A DNA stretch of 24,201 nucleotides from Solirubrobacteraceae bacterium (GCA_025935735.1 JAICUS010000018.1:1-24201), one strand, 5' to 3'; positions 1-7,251 are shown, counted from the first letter of the stretch. Numbers and translations are program-made. The notes: a model not told the origin generated them from the sequence alone.

Positions 1-164
1 CCGGCCAGCAGGTGCATCAGCGTCGACTTGCCGGAGCCCGACGCCCCCATGATCGCCGTGAACTGCGCGGCCGGGAAGTCCAGCGTTACGCCGGCGAGCG
101 CGTGCACGGCGGTGTCGCCTTCGCCGTAGGTGCGGCGCAGGTCCGCCGTCGAGACGATGTTCAT
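1..164 (-). CDS. ABC transporter ATP-binding protein, MacB/LolD type (5' end only)
   Basis: Partial gene running off the left edge; about 54 codons are visible. The frame starts at ATG 164-162 behind a G-run (about 165-170) and reads [16 protein letters not shown], then a Walker [10 protein letters not shown] followed by LMHLLAG. That opening, with an aromatic stacking Tyr ([14 protein letters not shown]) and a Walker A directly before LMHLLAG, is typical of the ATPases of MacB/LolD/FtsE-like exporters that act with a separate permease. The signature motif, Walker B and the permease lie outside the window, so the substrate cannot be judged. It follows the sensor kinase/regulator operon on the same strand after 69 nt and may be its target, as antimicrobial or envelope-stress exporters often are. 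That link is inference. Confidence 0.85.
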   Translation of the reverse strand, partial: MNIVSTADLRRTYGEGDTAVHALAGVTLDFPAAQFTAIMGASGSGKSTLMHLLA

Positions 165-190
165 GCCCCCCAGCTTGTCCGGAAATGCGA

Positions 191-235
191 CAGCCGGGGT
201 TCGGCTGGCTCGTAAGGGCCGGTGGGGTTAGCCCT
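191..235 (-). terminator. Short hairpins between regulator gene and ABC ATPase gene
   Basis: A perfect 6-bp stem CAGCCG/CGGCTG with a GGGTT loop spans 191-207. A second 5-bp stem AGGGC/GCCCT (215-219 with 231-235) reaches the stop codon of the upstream regulator. No T-tract follows. This may attenuate transcription between the two-component operon and the ABC gene, but it is weak evidence. Confidence 0.25.
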
Positions 236-902
236 AGGCCGCGCGCAGGTACGCCAGTACGGCCAGCACCCGGCGGTGGTCCTCGACCGTCGGCGTCAGG
301 TCGAGCTTGGAGAAGATCGAGGTCACGTGCTTCTCCACCGCGCGCTCGGTGACCACCAGCGCCTCGGCGATCGCCGCGTTGGAGCGCCCCTCGGCCATCA
401 GACCCAGCACCTGGCGCTCGCGCGCCGTCAGGCCCTCCAGCGGATCCTCGCGGCGGCGACGGCCGAGCAGCAGCGCCACGACCTCGGGGTCCAGGGCGCT
501 GCCGCCGCCGGCCACGCGGCGCACGGCGTCCGTGAACGTGTCCACGTCGGCCACGCGGTCCTTGAGCAGGTAGCCGGTGGCCTCCGTGGACTCCGACAGC
601 AGGTCGAGCGCGTAGGCCTCCTCGACGTACTGGGAGAGCACGAGCACGCCCGTGCCGGGATGGTCGGCCCGGATCTTGCGGGCCGCGCGCAGGCCCTCGT
701 CGGTGTGGCTGGGCGGCATCCGCACGTCGATCACCGCGACGTCCGGCTTGTGGGCGCCGACCTTGCGCAGCAGGTCCTCGGCGTCGCCGGCCTGGCCGGC
801 CACGTCGAAGCCGGAGTCCTCCAGCAGGCGCACGAGGCCCTCGCGCAGCAGCACGGAGTCCTCGGCGACGACGACCTTCAGTGGCGTTTCGGAGGTGCTC
901 AT
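234..902 (-). CDS. NarL/LuxR-family DNA-binding response regulator
   Basis: 222-residue response regulator. The N-terminal receiver (about 8-125) has the acidic pair E14/D15, phospho-acceptor Asp59 in VAVIDVRMPP, Ser90 and Lys114 (YLLKD). A LuxR-type helix-turn-helix follows at about 156-212 (LTARERQVLGLMAEG, then ALVVTERAVEKHVTSIFSKL). Length and domain order are normal for the NarL family. Its ATG (902-900) overlaps the stop of the upstream kinase in an ATGA, so the two are probably translationally coupled and form the sensor/regulator pair. Targets are unknown; the ABC exporter gene immediately downstream is a reasonable candidate. Function is confident, specificity is not. Confidence 0.95.
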   Translation of the reverse strand: MSTSETPLKVVVAEDSVLLREGLVRLLEDSGFDVAGQAGDAEDLLRKVGAHKPDVAVIDVRMPPSHTDEGLRAARKIRADHPGTGVLVLSQYVEEAYALDLLSESTEATGYLLKDRVADVDTFTDAVRRVAGGGSALDPEVVALLLGRRRREDPLEGLTARERQVLGLMAEGRSNAAIAEALVVTERAVEKHVTSIFSKLDLTPTVEDHRRVLAVLAYLRAA

Positions 903-2638
903 ACGGGGATCTCCGCACGGAGGGTAGTGCCCGAGCCGGGCGGAGAGTCGAGCGACAGCGACCCGTCGAGCGCGCCGAGCCGGTCGGCGAGGCCCCGCAG
1001 GCCCGACCCGCGCTGGGGATCCGCGCCGCCGACGCCGTCGTCTGCCACCTCGACCTCGGCGTGGCCGTTGGTCCGCCGCACCGCCACCGTGGCCTCGGAC
1101 GCGCCGGCGTACTTGGCCACGTTGGTCAGCGCCTCGGCCACCACGAAGTAGGCCGCGGCCTCGACGGGCGCGGGCAGCCGGTCCTCCGGGACCTCGACCA
1201 CCCGCACGGGCAGCGGCGAGCGCACGGCCAGCGCCTCCACCGCGGCCCCGAGGCCGCGATCCGACAGCACGGCCGGATGGATGCCGCGGGCCAGCTCGCG
1301 CAGCTCCTCCAGCGCCTGGTTGAGCTCCTCGTGCGCGGAGGCGACGAGCGCCCGCGCCCGCTCGGGATCCTTGGCGATCTGCCGCTCGGCCATCCGCAGC
1401 GACAGCGAGAGCGCGACGAGCCGCTGCTGGGCGCCGTCGTGCAGGTTGCGCTCCAGCCGGCGGCGCTCGGCCAGGCCGGCCTCGACGATCCGGGCGCGGG
1501 AGCGGCGCAACTCCGCGAGCTTGGCGCCCAGCGCGGCCTGGAGGCGCTCGTTCTGCATCGCCAGCCCGGCGGCGGCGGCCACCGAGCCCAGCACCTCCGG
1601 CTCGGCGCGCAGGCTCGCGTCGTGGACGATCGCGCCCACCCGCTCGCCCTCCACCTCCACGGGCGTCCAGGCGCGCCGGCGGTCGCGCTCGGGCAGCGTG
1701 GCGGGCGTGCCGTCGCGGTGCACCCAGCGGCCGTCGATCCAGTAGACGAGCTTGAGCGTCTCGTCATCCAGCGCGTCGGCCAGCAGGCAGCGCAGCCCGT
1801 CCGCCCGCGGCTCCTCGCCCAGGCGCACCAGCAGCTCGCCGATCGCGTCCGCCCGCGCCACCCGGGTGCGCAGCAGGCCGAACAGGAACGTCACCGGCAC
1901 CGAGGCGAAGACGAGCTGGACCAGCAGGTAGAGCAGCCCGCCGAACCCGTCGCTGCCGGTGATCGTCTGCGTGCTCAGCGAGCCGGCCAGCAGCACCATG
2001 AGCGCGATCCCGGACCACAGCACGGGCGCCAGCGCGCGGCGCTGCGGCGGCGTCGCGGCGCGCAGGCGGGCGACGACGATCCACAGCAGGTAGAGCACCA
2101 GGGCGACGGCCAGCGCGGTGACCACGTCCTCGAGCACGCGCCCCGCGGTCACGCTGTCGGAGACGTGGATGACCGAGCGCGGGCAGCCGTCGCAGTGGTC
2201 CATCGGGTTGTGGCCGACGGCGAGCATCGGCAGCGGACCGACGACCGCCAGCACGTAGCCGGCGGCCACCAGGCGCTTGCGCGAGCGCTTGAGCCGGCCG
2301 TCCGGATAGGCCAGCAGCAGGTGGACGAACGTGGCGACGTAGACGTTCGAGACGACCACCGCGGCGGTGAAGACGCCCGGGTCGTCCGCCGCGGTGAACG
2401 CGTTCAGCAGCCAGGCGAAGCCGGTGAACGTCATCAGCGCGCCGAAGCGGTTGGCCGGGCGGCGCCACCAGGCGTAGAGGCCGGTGGCGATCCAGATCGC
2501 GGCGATGCTCAGCCCCACGGCGGCGGTGAGCGCCGGGTGGTCGGTGTGGCCGGAGCCGACGATGACCCAGCAGCCCAGCAGCCCGACCAGCAGGGCCGCG
2601 AGCGCCAGCATGGCCAGCGCCCGGCTGAGCGTGGTCAA
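899..2638 (-). CDS. Membrane sensor histidine kinase (HisKA_3, NarL-partner type)
   Basis: About 579 residues from a TTG start at 2638. This start is preferred because GGAG lies 8 nt upstream (2647-2650) and the TTG overlaps the stop of the preceding receiver gene. A longer reading frame back to 2860 only adds Arg/Pro-rich translation antisense to sense to that gene. The N-terminal half has about seven or eight hydrophobic segments (roughly 8-28, 36-57, 66-84, 91-111, 124-142, 170-193, 204-222, 232-256), with YPDGRL after the fourth. A GAF-like linker (about 280-365) and a coiled coil follow. The dimerisation/phosphotransfer helix carries His400 in ERRRLERNLHDGAQQRL. The HATPase domain has N506 (EALTNVAKYA), DDGVGG (533-538) and GSGLRGLADR. 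Autophosphorylated His is expected to phosphorylate the regulator encoded downstream. The signal sensed is unknown. Confidence 0.93.
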   Translation of the reverse strand: MTTLSRALAMLALAALLVGLLGCWVIVGSGHTDHPALTAAVGLSIAAIWIATGLYAWWRRPANRFGALMTFTGFAWLLNAFTAADDPGVFTAAVVVSNVYVATFVHLLLAYPDGRLKRSRKRLVAAGYVLAVVGPLPMLAVGHNPMDHCDGCPRSVIHVSDSVTAGRVLEDVVTALAVALVLYLLWIVVARLRAATPPQRRALAPVLWSGIALMVLLAGSLSTQTITGSDGFGGLLYLLVQLVFASVPVTFLFGLLRTRVARADAIGELLVRLGEEPRADGLRCLLADALDDETLKLVYWIDGRWVHRDGTPATLPERDRRRAWTPVEVEGERVGAIVHDASLRAEPEVLGSVAAAAGLAMQNERLQAALGAKLAELRRSRARIVEAGLAERRRLERNLHDGAQQRLVALSLSLRMAERQIAKDPERARALVASAHEELNQALEELRELARGIHPAVLSDRGLGAAVEALAVRSPLPVRVVEVPEDRLPAPVEAAAYFVVAEALTNVAKYAGASEATVAVRRTNGHAEVEVADDGVGGADPQRGSGLRGLADRLGALDGSLSLDSPPGSGTTLRAEIPV

Positions 2639-2988
2639 ATGAGCAGCTCCTGCACGCGCTCGCCCGAGAGCTCGGCCTTCGGGACGAACCCGCGGGCCCC
2701 GGAGCGCGAGACGAGGGGGCCGAAGTCCGAGGAGTCGCGGCTGGAGACGAGGATCACGGCCGGGGAGTCGGGGTGGCCGGTGATCCGCTGGGCGACGTCG
2801 AACCCGTCGATGTCCGGCAGCTGGACATCCAGCAGCACGAGCTGCGGGCGCAGGCGGCACGTCTCCTTGACGGCGCTCGCGCCGTCCACCGCCTCGCCGA
2901 CGACGTTGAACCCCTCCGACTCGAGCAGGACGCGCGCGCTGGCGCGAAAGGAGGGGTGGTCGTCGACTATGAGGACGGTGCAGTCCAC
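2635..2988 (-). CDS. Stand-alone receiver-domain response regulator
   Basis: 117-residue CheY-like protein from GTG 2988; the frame can be opened upstream to 3066, but the domain begins at once with VDCTVLIVDDHPSFR. It has the acidic pair D9/D10, acceptor Asp54 (LVLLDVQLPDIDGFDV), Ser82/83 and Lys104 (GFVPKAEL), so it should be phosphorylatable. There is no output domain: it ends ELLI and its stop overlaps the kinase start. It is the first gene of a receiver/kinase/LuxR-regulator operon, so it may act as a phosphate sink or second output of the same kinase. The start is not certain: only a weak purine stretch (GAGAA) precedes the GTG. Confidence 0.85.
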   Translation of the reverse strand: MDCTVLIVDDHPSFRASARVLLESEGFNVVGEAVDGASAVKETCRLRPQLVLLDVQLPDIDGFDVAQRITGHPDSPAVILVSSRDSSDFGPLVSRSGARGFVPKAELSGERVQELLI

Positions 2989-3008
2989 GGGTTCGATTCT
3001 CGTCAGCG

Positions 3009-3038
3009 TGTGAACGTGTTCACATACGGCTGGCCGTA
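3009..3038. promoter_or_regulatory. Two adjacent inverted repeats, first with CRP-like consensus, upstream of the two-component operon
   Basis: TGTGAACGTGTTCACA at 3009-3024 is a perfect inverted repeat (7-bp arms, 2-nt spacer) and matches the CRP/FNR-family operator TGTGA-N6-TCACA exactly. Directly abutting it, TACGGC-TG-GCCGTA (3025-3038) is a second perfect inverted repeat. An 8-bp direct repeat CGTCAGCG flanks the pair (3001-3008 and 3042-3049). The block starts 21 nt upstream of the receiver gene's GTG (2988), in the 55-nt gap after rpe. Binding by a CRP-like protein is inference. Confidence 0.5.
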
Positions 3039-3043
3039 CAACG

Positions 3044-3712
3044 TCAGCGGGCTGTCGCGTCCACAATCGCCCGGACCGCCGCCTGCGGGTCCGGCGCGCC
3101 GAAGACCGCGGTGCCGGCCACGAAGACGGTCGCGCCCGCCTGCGCGCAGCGGGGCGCCGTGTGCTCGTCGATGCCGCCGTCCACCTCGAGCGCCCGGTCC
3201 GGCCCGATCAGCGCGCGGATGCGCTCCAGGCGGTCGAGCGAGCGCTCCAGGAAGTCCTGGCCGCCCCAGCCGGGGTTGACCGTCATGCACAGGACCATGT
3301 CCGCCTCCTCCGTGAGGTCGCGCACCACCTCCGCGGGGGTGCCCGGGTTGAGCGCGAGGCCGGTGGCGCAGCCGGCGTCCCTGACGGCCTGCAGCGCGTA
3401 GTGGATGTGCGGGGTGGCCTCGTAGTGGACCGTGATCGAGTCCGCGCCGGCCGCGGCGAACGCCGCGACGTGGCGCTCGGGGCGCTCGACCATCAGGTGC
3501 ACGTCGATGTGTGCGTCCGCGGCGTGGACCGTGGGCGCGAGCGCCTCCACGTGCGCCGGGCCCATGGTCAGCGGGGGGACGAAGTGGCCGTCCATGACGT
3601 CGACGTGGATGACCTTGGCGCCGGCGTCCAGCACGGTCTGCACCTGCTCGCGCAGCCGTCCGAAGTCCGCCGCGAGGATCGACGGCGCGATGCCCTTGAG
3701 CTTGGCCGCCAT
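3044..3712 (-). CDS. rpe: Ribulose-phosphate 3-epimerase
   Basis: 222 residues from ATG 3712, the normal family length; the frame remains open upstream but that part is antisense or out of frame to the neighbours. It interconverts D-ribulose 5-phosphate and D-xylulose 5-phosphate in the pentose phosphate pathway (cytosolic, metal-dependent TIM barrel). Visible hallmarks are the N-terminal IAPSILAADFGRL, the metal-binding HVDVMDGHFVP, HLMVERPE, the phosphate-loop region MTVNPGWGGQDF, and EVDGGI with the catalytic Asp near the C-terminus. The ATG overlaps the stop of the zinc-ribbon gene upstream by one base (TGATG), so rsmB, the zinc-ribbon gene and rpe are probably one transcript. The rsmB-rpe association is common in actinobacteria. 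Confidence 0.97.
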   Translation of the reverse strand: MAAKLKGIAPSILAADFGRLREQVQTVLDAGAKVIHVDVMDGHFVPPLTMGPAHVEALAPTVHAADAHIDVHLMVERPERHVAAFAAAGADSITVHYEATPHIHYALQAVRDAGCATGLALNPGTPAEVVRDLTEEADMVLCMTVNPGWGGQDFLERSLDRLERIRALIGPDRALEVDGGIDEHTAPRCAQAGATVFVAGTAVFGAPDPQAAVRAIVDATAR

Positions 3713-3939
3713 CAGATCGGCGTGAGCATCGACGCCTGGCAGTGCCCGCAGATGTACAGCGCGGTGTTCGACATGCGCACGATCGTCGAGTGCTCGCCGC
3801 AGTTCGGGCAGACCGAGCGCAGCTCGAAGCGCTGCATGCAGTTCACGCAGCGGTAGCGGCCGGGGAGGTTGGTCGTCGGGCGCAGCCAGGGCTCGTGGCA
3901 GGACGGGCAGATCGCCCCGAGGTCCACGTCGGGGGTCAC
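3712..3939 (-). CDS. Small double zinc-ribbon protein between rsmB and rpe
   Basis: 75 residues from GTG 3939, which overlaps the rsmB stop as GTGA; the stop overlaps the rpe ATG by one base. Four CxxC pairs at C11/C14, C31/C34, C44/C47 and C64/C67 form two predicted rubredoxin/zinc-ribbon knuckles (ICPSCHEP, RCVNCMQ, VCPNCGEH, ICGHCQAS). There is no membrane segment and no catalytic motif. Such ribbons bind nucleic acid or a protein partner, but nothing in the sequence says which. The tight overlap on both sides argues that it is a real gene and is translated with rsmB and rpe. I do not recognise a named family. Confidence 0.8.
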   Translation of the reverse strand: MTPDVDLGAICPSCHEPWLRPTTNLPGRYRCVNCMQRFELRSVCPNCGEHSTIVRMSNTALYICGHCQASMLTPI

Positions 3940-5321
3940 GCGCGCGTGAGCCTCGCGATGAAGAAACCGTCGGTGCGGTCGCGGTGCGGCAGCGTCTGCA
4001 GGGTGCGCGGCATGCTCGGATGCTTCCAGACGGGGTGCACGGCCGACAGGTCGTCGGCCGCGAAGTCGCTGTGGGCGGCGAGGAAATCCTCGACGACGCG
4101 CTCGTTCTCGATGGGCGAGATCGTGCACGTCGAGTAGACGAGGGTACCGCCGGGGCGGACGGCCTCCGCCCCGGCGGCCAGGATCCGGCTCTGCAGCGCC
4201 GCGAGCTGCCGGGGGCGGTCGGCCTTGCGCCAGCGGGCGTCGGGGCGGGAGGCGAGGGTGCCGAGGTCCGAGCAGGGCGGGTCGACGAGGACGCGGTCGT
4301 AGGCGGCGCGCTCCTGCGGCTGCTGGGCATCTTGCGTGCGTACTTCGACGATCGTGGCCCCCATGCGGGCTGCGGTCCCTCTGAGCGCCTCGGCGCGGCC
4401 CGGGTGCTGCTCGACCGCGGTGACGCGGCCCTCGTTGCCCATGAGCGCGGCGAGGTGGGTCGTCTTGCCGCCGGGCGCGGCGCACAGGTCCAGGACGTGG
4501 TCGCCCGGGCGGGGGTCGAGAATGCGCGCCACCGCCATCGCGGCGCGGGACTGCGGCATGAACAGGCCCTCCTCCCATTCCGGCGCCGCGAACGCGTCGA
4601 ACGGCCCGTCGAGGACGAGGGCGTCGCCGTCGATGGCGGCCGCGGGCAGCCGCTCGGCCAGGGCCTGGGGCGTGCTCTTCAGCGTGTTCGCCCGCACCAC
4701 GGCCTCGGCCGGCTCGTTGCCGGCGGCCATGAGCGCTCTCGCGGTGTCCGGGCCGAGCGCCTCCCACCAGAGCTCGGCGATCCACTCGGGGTGCGAGTGG
4801 CGCAGCGCGGCCTGCGCGGGCGTGGCCTCCGGGAGGGCGGCGAGCAGCGGCCTGGCGTCGCGGGCGGCGCGGCGCAGGACGGCGTTGACGAGCCCGGCGG
4901 CGCGCGGCCGGTCGGCCTTGGCCAGCTCCACGGACTCCGTGACGGCCGCGTGGGGCGGCACGCGGTCCAGGTAGGCGAGCTGGAAGACCCCGAGCCGCAG
5001 CGCGGCCAGCACCGGCGGATCGAGGTCTTGGGCCGGGCGGCGGGCGAAGGCGGCGATGGCGTGGTCCAGCGCGGCCTTGCGCTGCACGGTGCCGTACGCC
5101 AGCCGGACGGCGAGCGCCCGGTCGCGGGCGTCGAGGTCGAGGCGGCGCGCCTCGCCGTGCAGCGCCCGGTCGGCCCAGGCGCCCTGCTCGAACACCCGGC
5201 GCACGACCGCGTACGCGCAGGCGCGTGCCGGCGCCACGGCCTTTACGCCGCGCCCGGGATCTGATTGGCTGTCGCCGCCCCTCGGTGGCCGCGTTGGTCG
5301 GCGGCTGCGCCCCGTACTCAT
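3936..5321 (-). CDS. rsmB: 16S rRNA (cytosine-967-C5)-methyltransferase RsmB
   Basis: 461 residues from ATG 5321, close to the usual 430-460. It uses SAM to methylate C967 of 16S rRNA. A NusB-like RNA-binding domain occupies about 30-160 (ARACAYAVVRRVFEQGAW, LDHAIAAF, AVTESVELAK, GLVNAVLRR). The Rossmann methyltransferase follows with VLDLCAAPGGKTTHLAAL (SAM loop), the motif IV cysteine in DRVLVDPPCSDLGTL, and the catalytic cysteine in LVYSTCTISPIENE; the C-terminus is DGFFIARL. The first 28 or so residues are Arg/Gly/Pro-rich, so a later start such as GTG 5237 is possible, although its AAGG is too close to act as a good ribosome site. In related genomes it usually follows fmt directly; here 5.6 kb intervene. 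Confidence 0.95.
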   Translation of the reverse strand: MSTGRSRRPTRPPRGGDSQSDPGRGVKAVAPARACAYAVVRRVFEQGAWADRALHGEARRLDLDARDRALAVRLAYGTVQRKAALDHAIAAFARRPAQDLDPPVLAALRLGVFQLAYLDRVPPHAAVTESVELAKADRPRAAGLVNAVLRRAARDARPLLAALPEATPAQAALRHSHPEWIAELWWEALGPDTARALMAAGNEPAEAVVRANTLKSTPQALAERLPAAAIDGDALVLDGPFDAFAAPEWEEGLFMPQSRAAMAVARILDPRPGDHVLDLCAAPGGKTTHLAALMGNEGRVTAVEQHPGRAEALRGTAARMGATIVEVRTQDAQQPQERAAYDRVLVDPPCSDLGTLASRPDARWRKADRPRQLAALQSRILAAGAEAVRPGGTLVYSTCTISPIENERVVEDFLAAHSDFAADDLSAVHPVWKHPSMPRTLQTLPHRDRTDGFFIARLTRA

Positions 5322-5350
5322 ACAGTCGTCCGGATTCCGGTCAGGTGCTC

Positions 5351-5380
5351 AAGCGCGAAAACCACGCGTTTGCAGCGCTT
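5351..5380. repeat. Inverted repeat in the rsmB/secreted-protein divergent region
   Basis: AAGCGC (5351-5356) and GCGCTT (5375-5380) form 6-bp arms around an 18-nt spacer in the 175-bp gap between divergent rsmB and the secreted-protein gene. It could be an operator or part of a leader RNA. I see no clear -35/-10 pair in this gap and no match to a riboswitch class I know. Confidence 0.3.
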
Positions 5381-5436
5381 TCCGCCGGAGGTCGTACGTT
5401 CGTCCAAATCTGCTCAACCTGGGTCAATTCGAGCCA

Positions 5437-5489
5437 TAGGGGCTAATGGAGCCCCTAGAACTTGCCGACACTTCCCGTGGAAGGGGAAG
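5437..5489 (+). promoter_or_regulatory. Two leader hairpins, the second covering the ribosome-binding site
   Basis: Hairpin one has a perfect 8-bp stem TAGGGGCT/AGCCCCTA (5437-5444 with 5450-5457) and loop AATGG, so an upstream ATG at 5446 sits in the loop. Hairpin two pairs CTTCCC (5471-5476) with GGGAAG (5484-5489) around a 7-nt loop and buries the Shine-Dalgarno AAGGGGA (5481-5487) of the gene starting at 5497. The arrangement would allow control of translation by structure; that role is inference. Confidence 0.4.
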
Positions 5490-5496
5490 CCAAGCA

Positions 5497-7227
5497 ATGT
5501 CGGACACTGACATCACCACATTTGAAAGCAGCCGCATGACGCGGCCCTCCGCCCTCGGTGACCTGCGTTTCGCGGGCACGATCGCGACCGGCCTCGTGGC
5601 CGGGACGCTCGGCCTCGGCGCGCTCGCGGCGCCGCTGGTCGGCTGGCGTGACTGGCCGTCCGGCCTCACGCCGCAGGACCAGCCCACGACCGTCCAGCTG
5701 GCCAAGCCGGCGGCCCAGCGCGGGGCGAACACCGCGACCTCGCGTGGGCGCGTGCCCGGCGCGGGTCAGACGGTGCCCGGCGGCGCCTCGGCCCTGGTCG
5801 CGCTCGGCGGCTCGGCGCTCGGCGGCGGCACGGCCGGCGCTGCGACCCCGGCGGCGGGCGGCCTCGGCGCGCTCGCGTTCAACCCCTCCCCGGCGGGCGG
5901 CGGCTCCGCGAAGGCCGGCGGCACCAAGACCACTTCCGTCGTCGGCGACTCCGGCTCCTCCTCGACCGGCACCGTGACGCAGGCCGGCACCGTCAGCTTC
6001 GCGGCGCCGAGCACTGCCGACACCGACCAGGACGGGCTGCCCGACGCCTACGAGGCGGCCAACGGCCTCAGCCTCAACGACGCGGCCGACGCGGCGCAGG
6101 CCGACGGCGCGACGGGCATGTCGAACCTGACCGTCTTCAAGATCCGCGCCACGTTCCCGAACGCCGACTCCAACGGCGACGGCATCATCAACGGTCTCGA
6201 CGACTCCGACAACGACGGCGTGTCCAACGAGGCCGAGCTGCGCAACGGCACCGACCCGGCGAACCCGGACACGAACGCCGACGGCATCCCGGACGGCGCG
6301 GAAGACGCCGACGGCGCCGGCTACCCGGACGCGCTCGAGCCGGCCGCGCCGCCCGTGACCACCGAGACGCCCGCGCCGACCGACACCACGACGCCCCCGC
6401 CGGCCGACGACACGACCACGCCCGCCCCGACCGACGAGACGGTCCCGGCGCCGGTCGACGCCGCGCCGACGACGCCGCCGGCCGACACGACGACGCCGGT
6501 CGACGGCTCCGTGCCGCCGCCCGCCGACGCGCCCCAGAGCTGGGACGCGGCGCCGGCGACCACCGCCGTCGCGCAGCCCACCGCCGACCAGAGCTGGGCC
6601 GCGGCCCCCGCGGCCCCCGCGGCGACCGCCGGCGACTCCGCGACCCTGACCGACAACAGCAGCGCGGACAACGGTTCGTCGGAGGGAGACGACGCGTCGG
6701 CGACGCCCGCCGACGACGCGCAGGCCGCCAAGCCGGCCGGTGACGCCTCCTCGAAGCCCGCCGGCGACGCCGGCTCGGCCGACGAGTCCGCCAAGCCGGC
6801 CGACGACGCGCAGGCGACCGGCGACTCGGCGAAGCCCGCCGACTCCGCGCCGGCGACCGACGACTCCGCGAAGCCCGCCGACTCCGCGCCGGCGGCCGAC
6901 GACTCGGCGAAGCCGGCCGGCCACAGCGATGCGGGCAACGGCTCATCGAAGGCTGACGAGGCGCCCGCGAAGGCCGCCGCCCCGGCGCAACCGGCCGCGG
7001 ACGCCGCTCCGGCCGCTGACGCGGCGCCGGCGCAGCCGGCGGCCCCCGCTCCCGCCCCTGAGGCTCCCGCCGCTCCGGCTCCGGCCCCGGCGGCTCCGGC
7101 CCCCGCCGCGGCCGCTCCGGCCCCCGCCCCCGCGGCTCCGGCTCCGGCGCCTGCCGCTCCGGCCCCCGCGGCCCCGGCTCCCGCCGCGCCCGCGACGGCA
7201 GACGCCGCGGCCACGCCGGCCTGGTAG
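5497..7227 (+). CDS. Envelope-anchored or secreted protein with thrombospondin type 3-like calcium repeats and Pro/Ala-rich tail
   Basis: 576 residues from ATG 5497, chosen over ATG 5446 because AAGGGGA lies about 9 nt upstream and 5446 sits in a hairpin loop. Residues 24-48 (about LRFAGTIATGLVAGTLGLGALAAPLVGW) form one hydrophobic segment near the N-terminus: a signal anchor or long signal peptide. After a Gly/Ala-rich stretch, residues about 173-290 carry Asp-rich thrombospondin type 3/EF-loop repeats (DTDQDGLPDAYE, ADSNGDGIINGLDDSDNDG, TNADGIPDGAEDADG), which bind calcium in known relatives. The rest is low complexity: Thr/Pro-rich (about 290-350), Asp/Ser/Lys/Ala-rich with four 13-residue tandem copies (SAKPAD...), then an alternating Pro-Ala tail ending in PAW. 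There is no LPXTG or catalytic domain. A structural or surface role is likely; exact function unknown. It ends in front of a strong terminator. Confidence 0.85.
   Translation: MSDTDITTFESSRMTRPSALGDLRFAGTIATGLVAGTLGLGALAAPLVGWRDWPSGLTPQDQPTTVQLAKPAAQRGANTATSRGRVPGAGQTVPGGASALVALGGSALGGGTAGAATPAAGGLGALAFNPSPAGGGSAKAGGTKTTSVVGDSGSSSTGTVTQAGTVSFAAPSTADTDQDGLPDAYEAANGLSLNDAADAAQADGATGMSNLTVFKIRATFPNADSNGDGIINGLDDSDNDGVSNEAELRNGTDPANPDTNADGIPDGAEDADGAGYPDALEPAAPPVTTETPAPTDTTTPPPADDTTTPAPTDETVPAPVDAAPTTPPADTTTPVDGSVPPPADAPQSWDAAPATTAVAQPTADQSWAAAPAAPAATAGDSATLTDNSSADNGSSEGDDASATPADDAQAAKPAGDASSKPAGDAGSADESAKPADDAQATGDSAKPADSAPATDDSAKPADSAPAADDSAKPAGHSDAGNGSSKADEAPAKAAAPAQPAADAAPAADAAPAQPAAPAPAPEAPAAPAPAPAAPAPAAAAPAPAPAAPAPAPAAPAPAAPAPAAPATADAAATPAW
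6787..6942 (+). repeat. Four tandem 39-bp repeats inside the secreted-protein gene
   Basis: In-frame copies begin at 6787, 6826, 6865 and 6904, exactly 39 bp apart. Each encodes 13 residues of the type SAKPADSAPATDD; copies two and three are nearly identical and copy four degenerates after SAKPAG. Unit number may vary between strains by slippage or recombination without breaking the frame. Confidence 0.8.
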
Positions 7228-7251
7228 CCCCGGCTCACATCCCCTCCTGAC

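Noticed and set aside
2639..2860. Upstream extension of the histidine kinase frame
   Set aside because: It overlaps the receiver gene in another phase, is Arg/Pro-rich and lacks a membrane signal; TTG 2638 with GGAG fits better.
2984..3012. T-arm-like sequence ACGGG-TTCGATT-CTCGT, possible tRNA 3' end or attachment-site remnant
   Set aside because: The 5-bp stem and 7-nt loop look like a T arm, but no matching acceptor, anticodon or D arm is found upstream and the sequence overlaps the receiver-gene start.
881..3013. Long open frame on the plus strand, 710 codons
   Set aside because: Antisense to the kinase/regulator genes, with Arg/His/Gln-rich composition and no domain; it is a high-GC artefact. 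The same holds for 12749-15325, 17380-19440, 10924-12609, 19413-20630 and 20599-22044.
5322..5496. Riboswitch (cyclic dinucleotide type) in front of the envelope gene
   Set aside because: Structured leader present, but the conserved core sequences of the c-di-GMP and c-di-AMP classes that I know are not recognisable.
6787..6942. CRISPR-like repeat array
   Set aside because: Repeats are head-to-tail 39-bp coding units without spacers, in frame within a protein gene.
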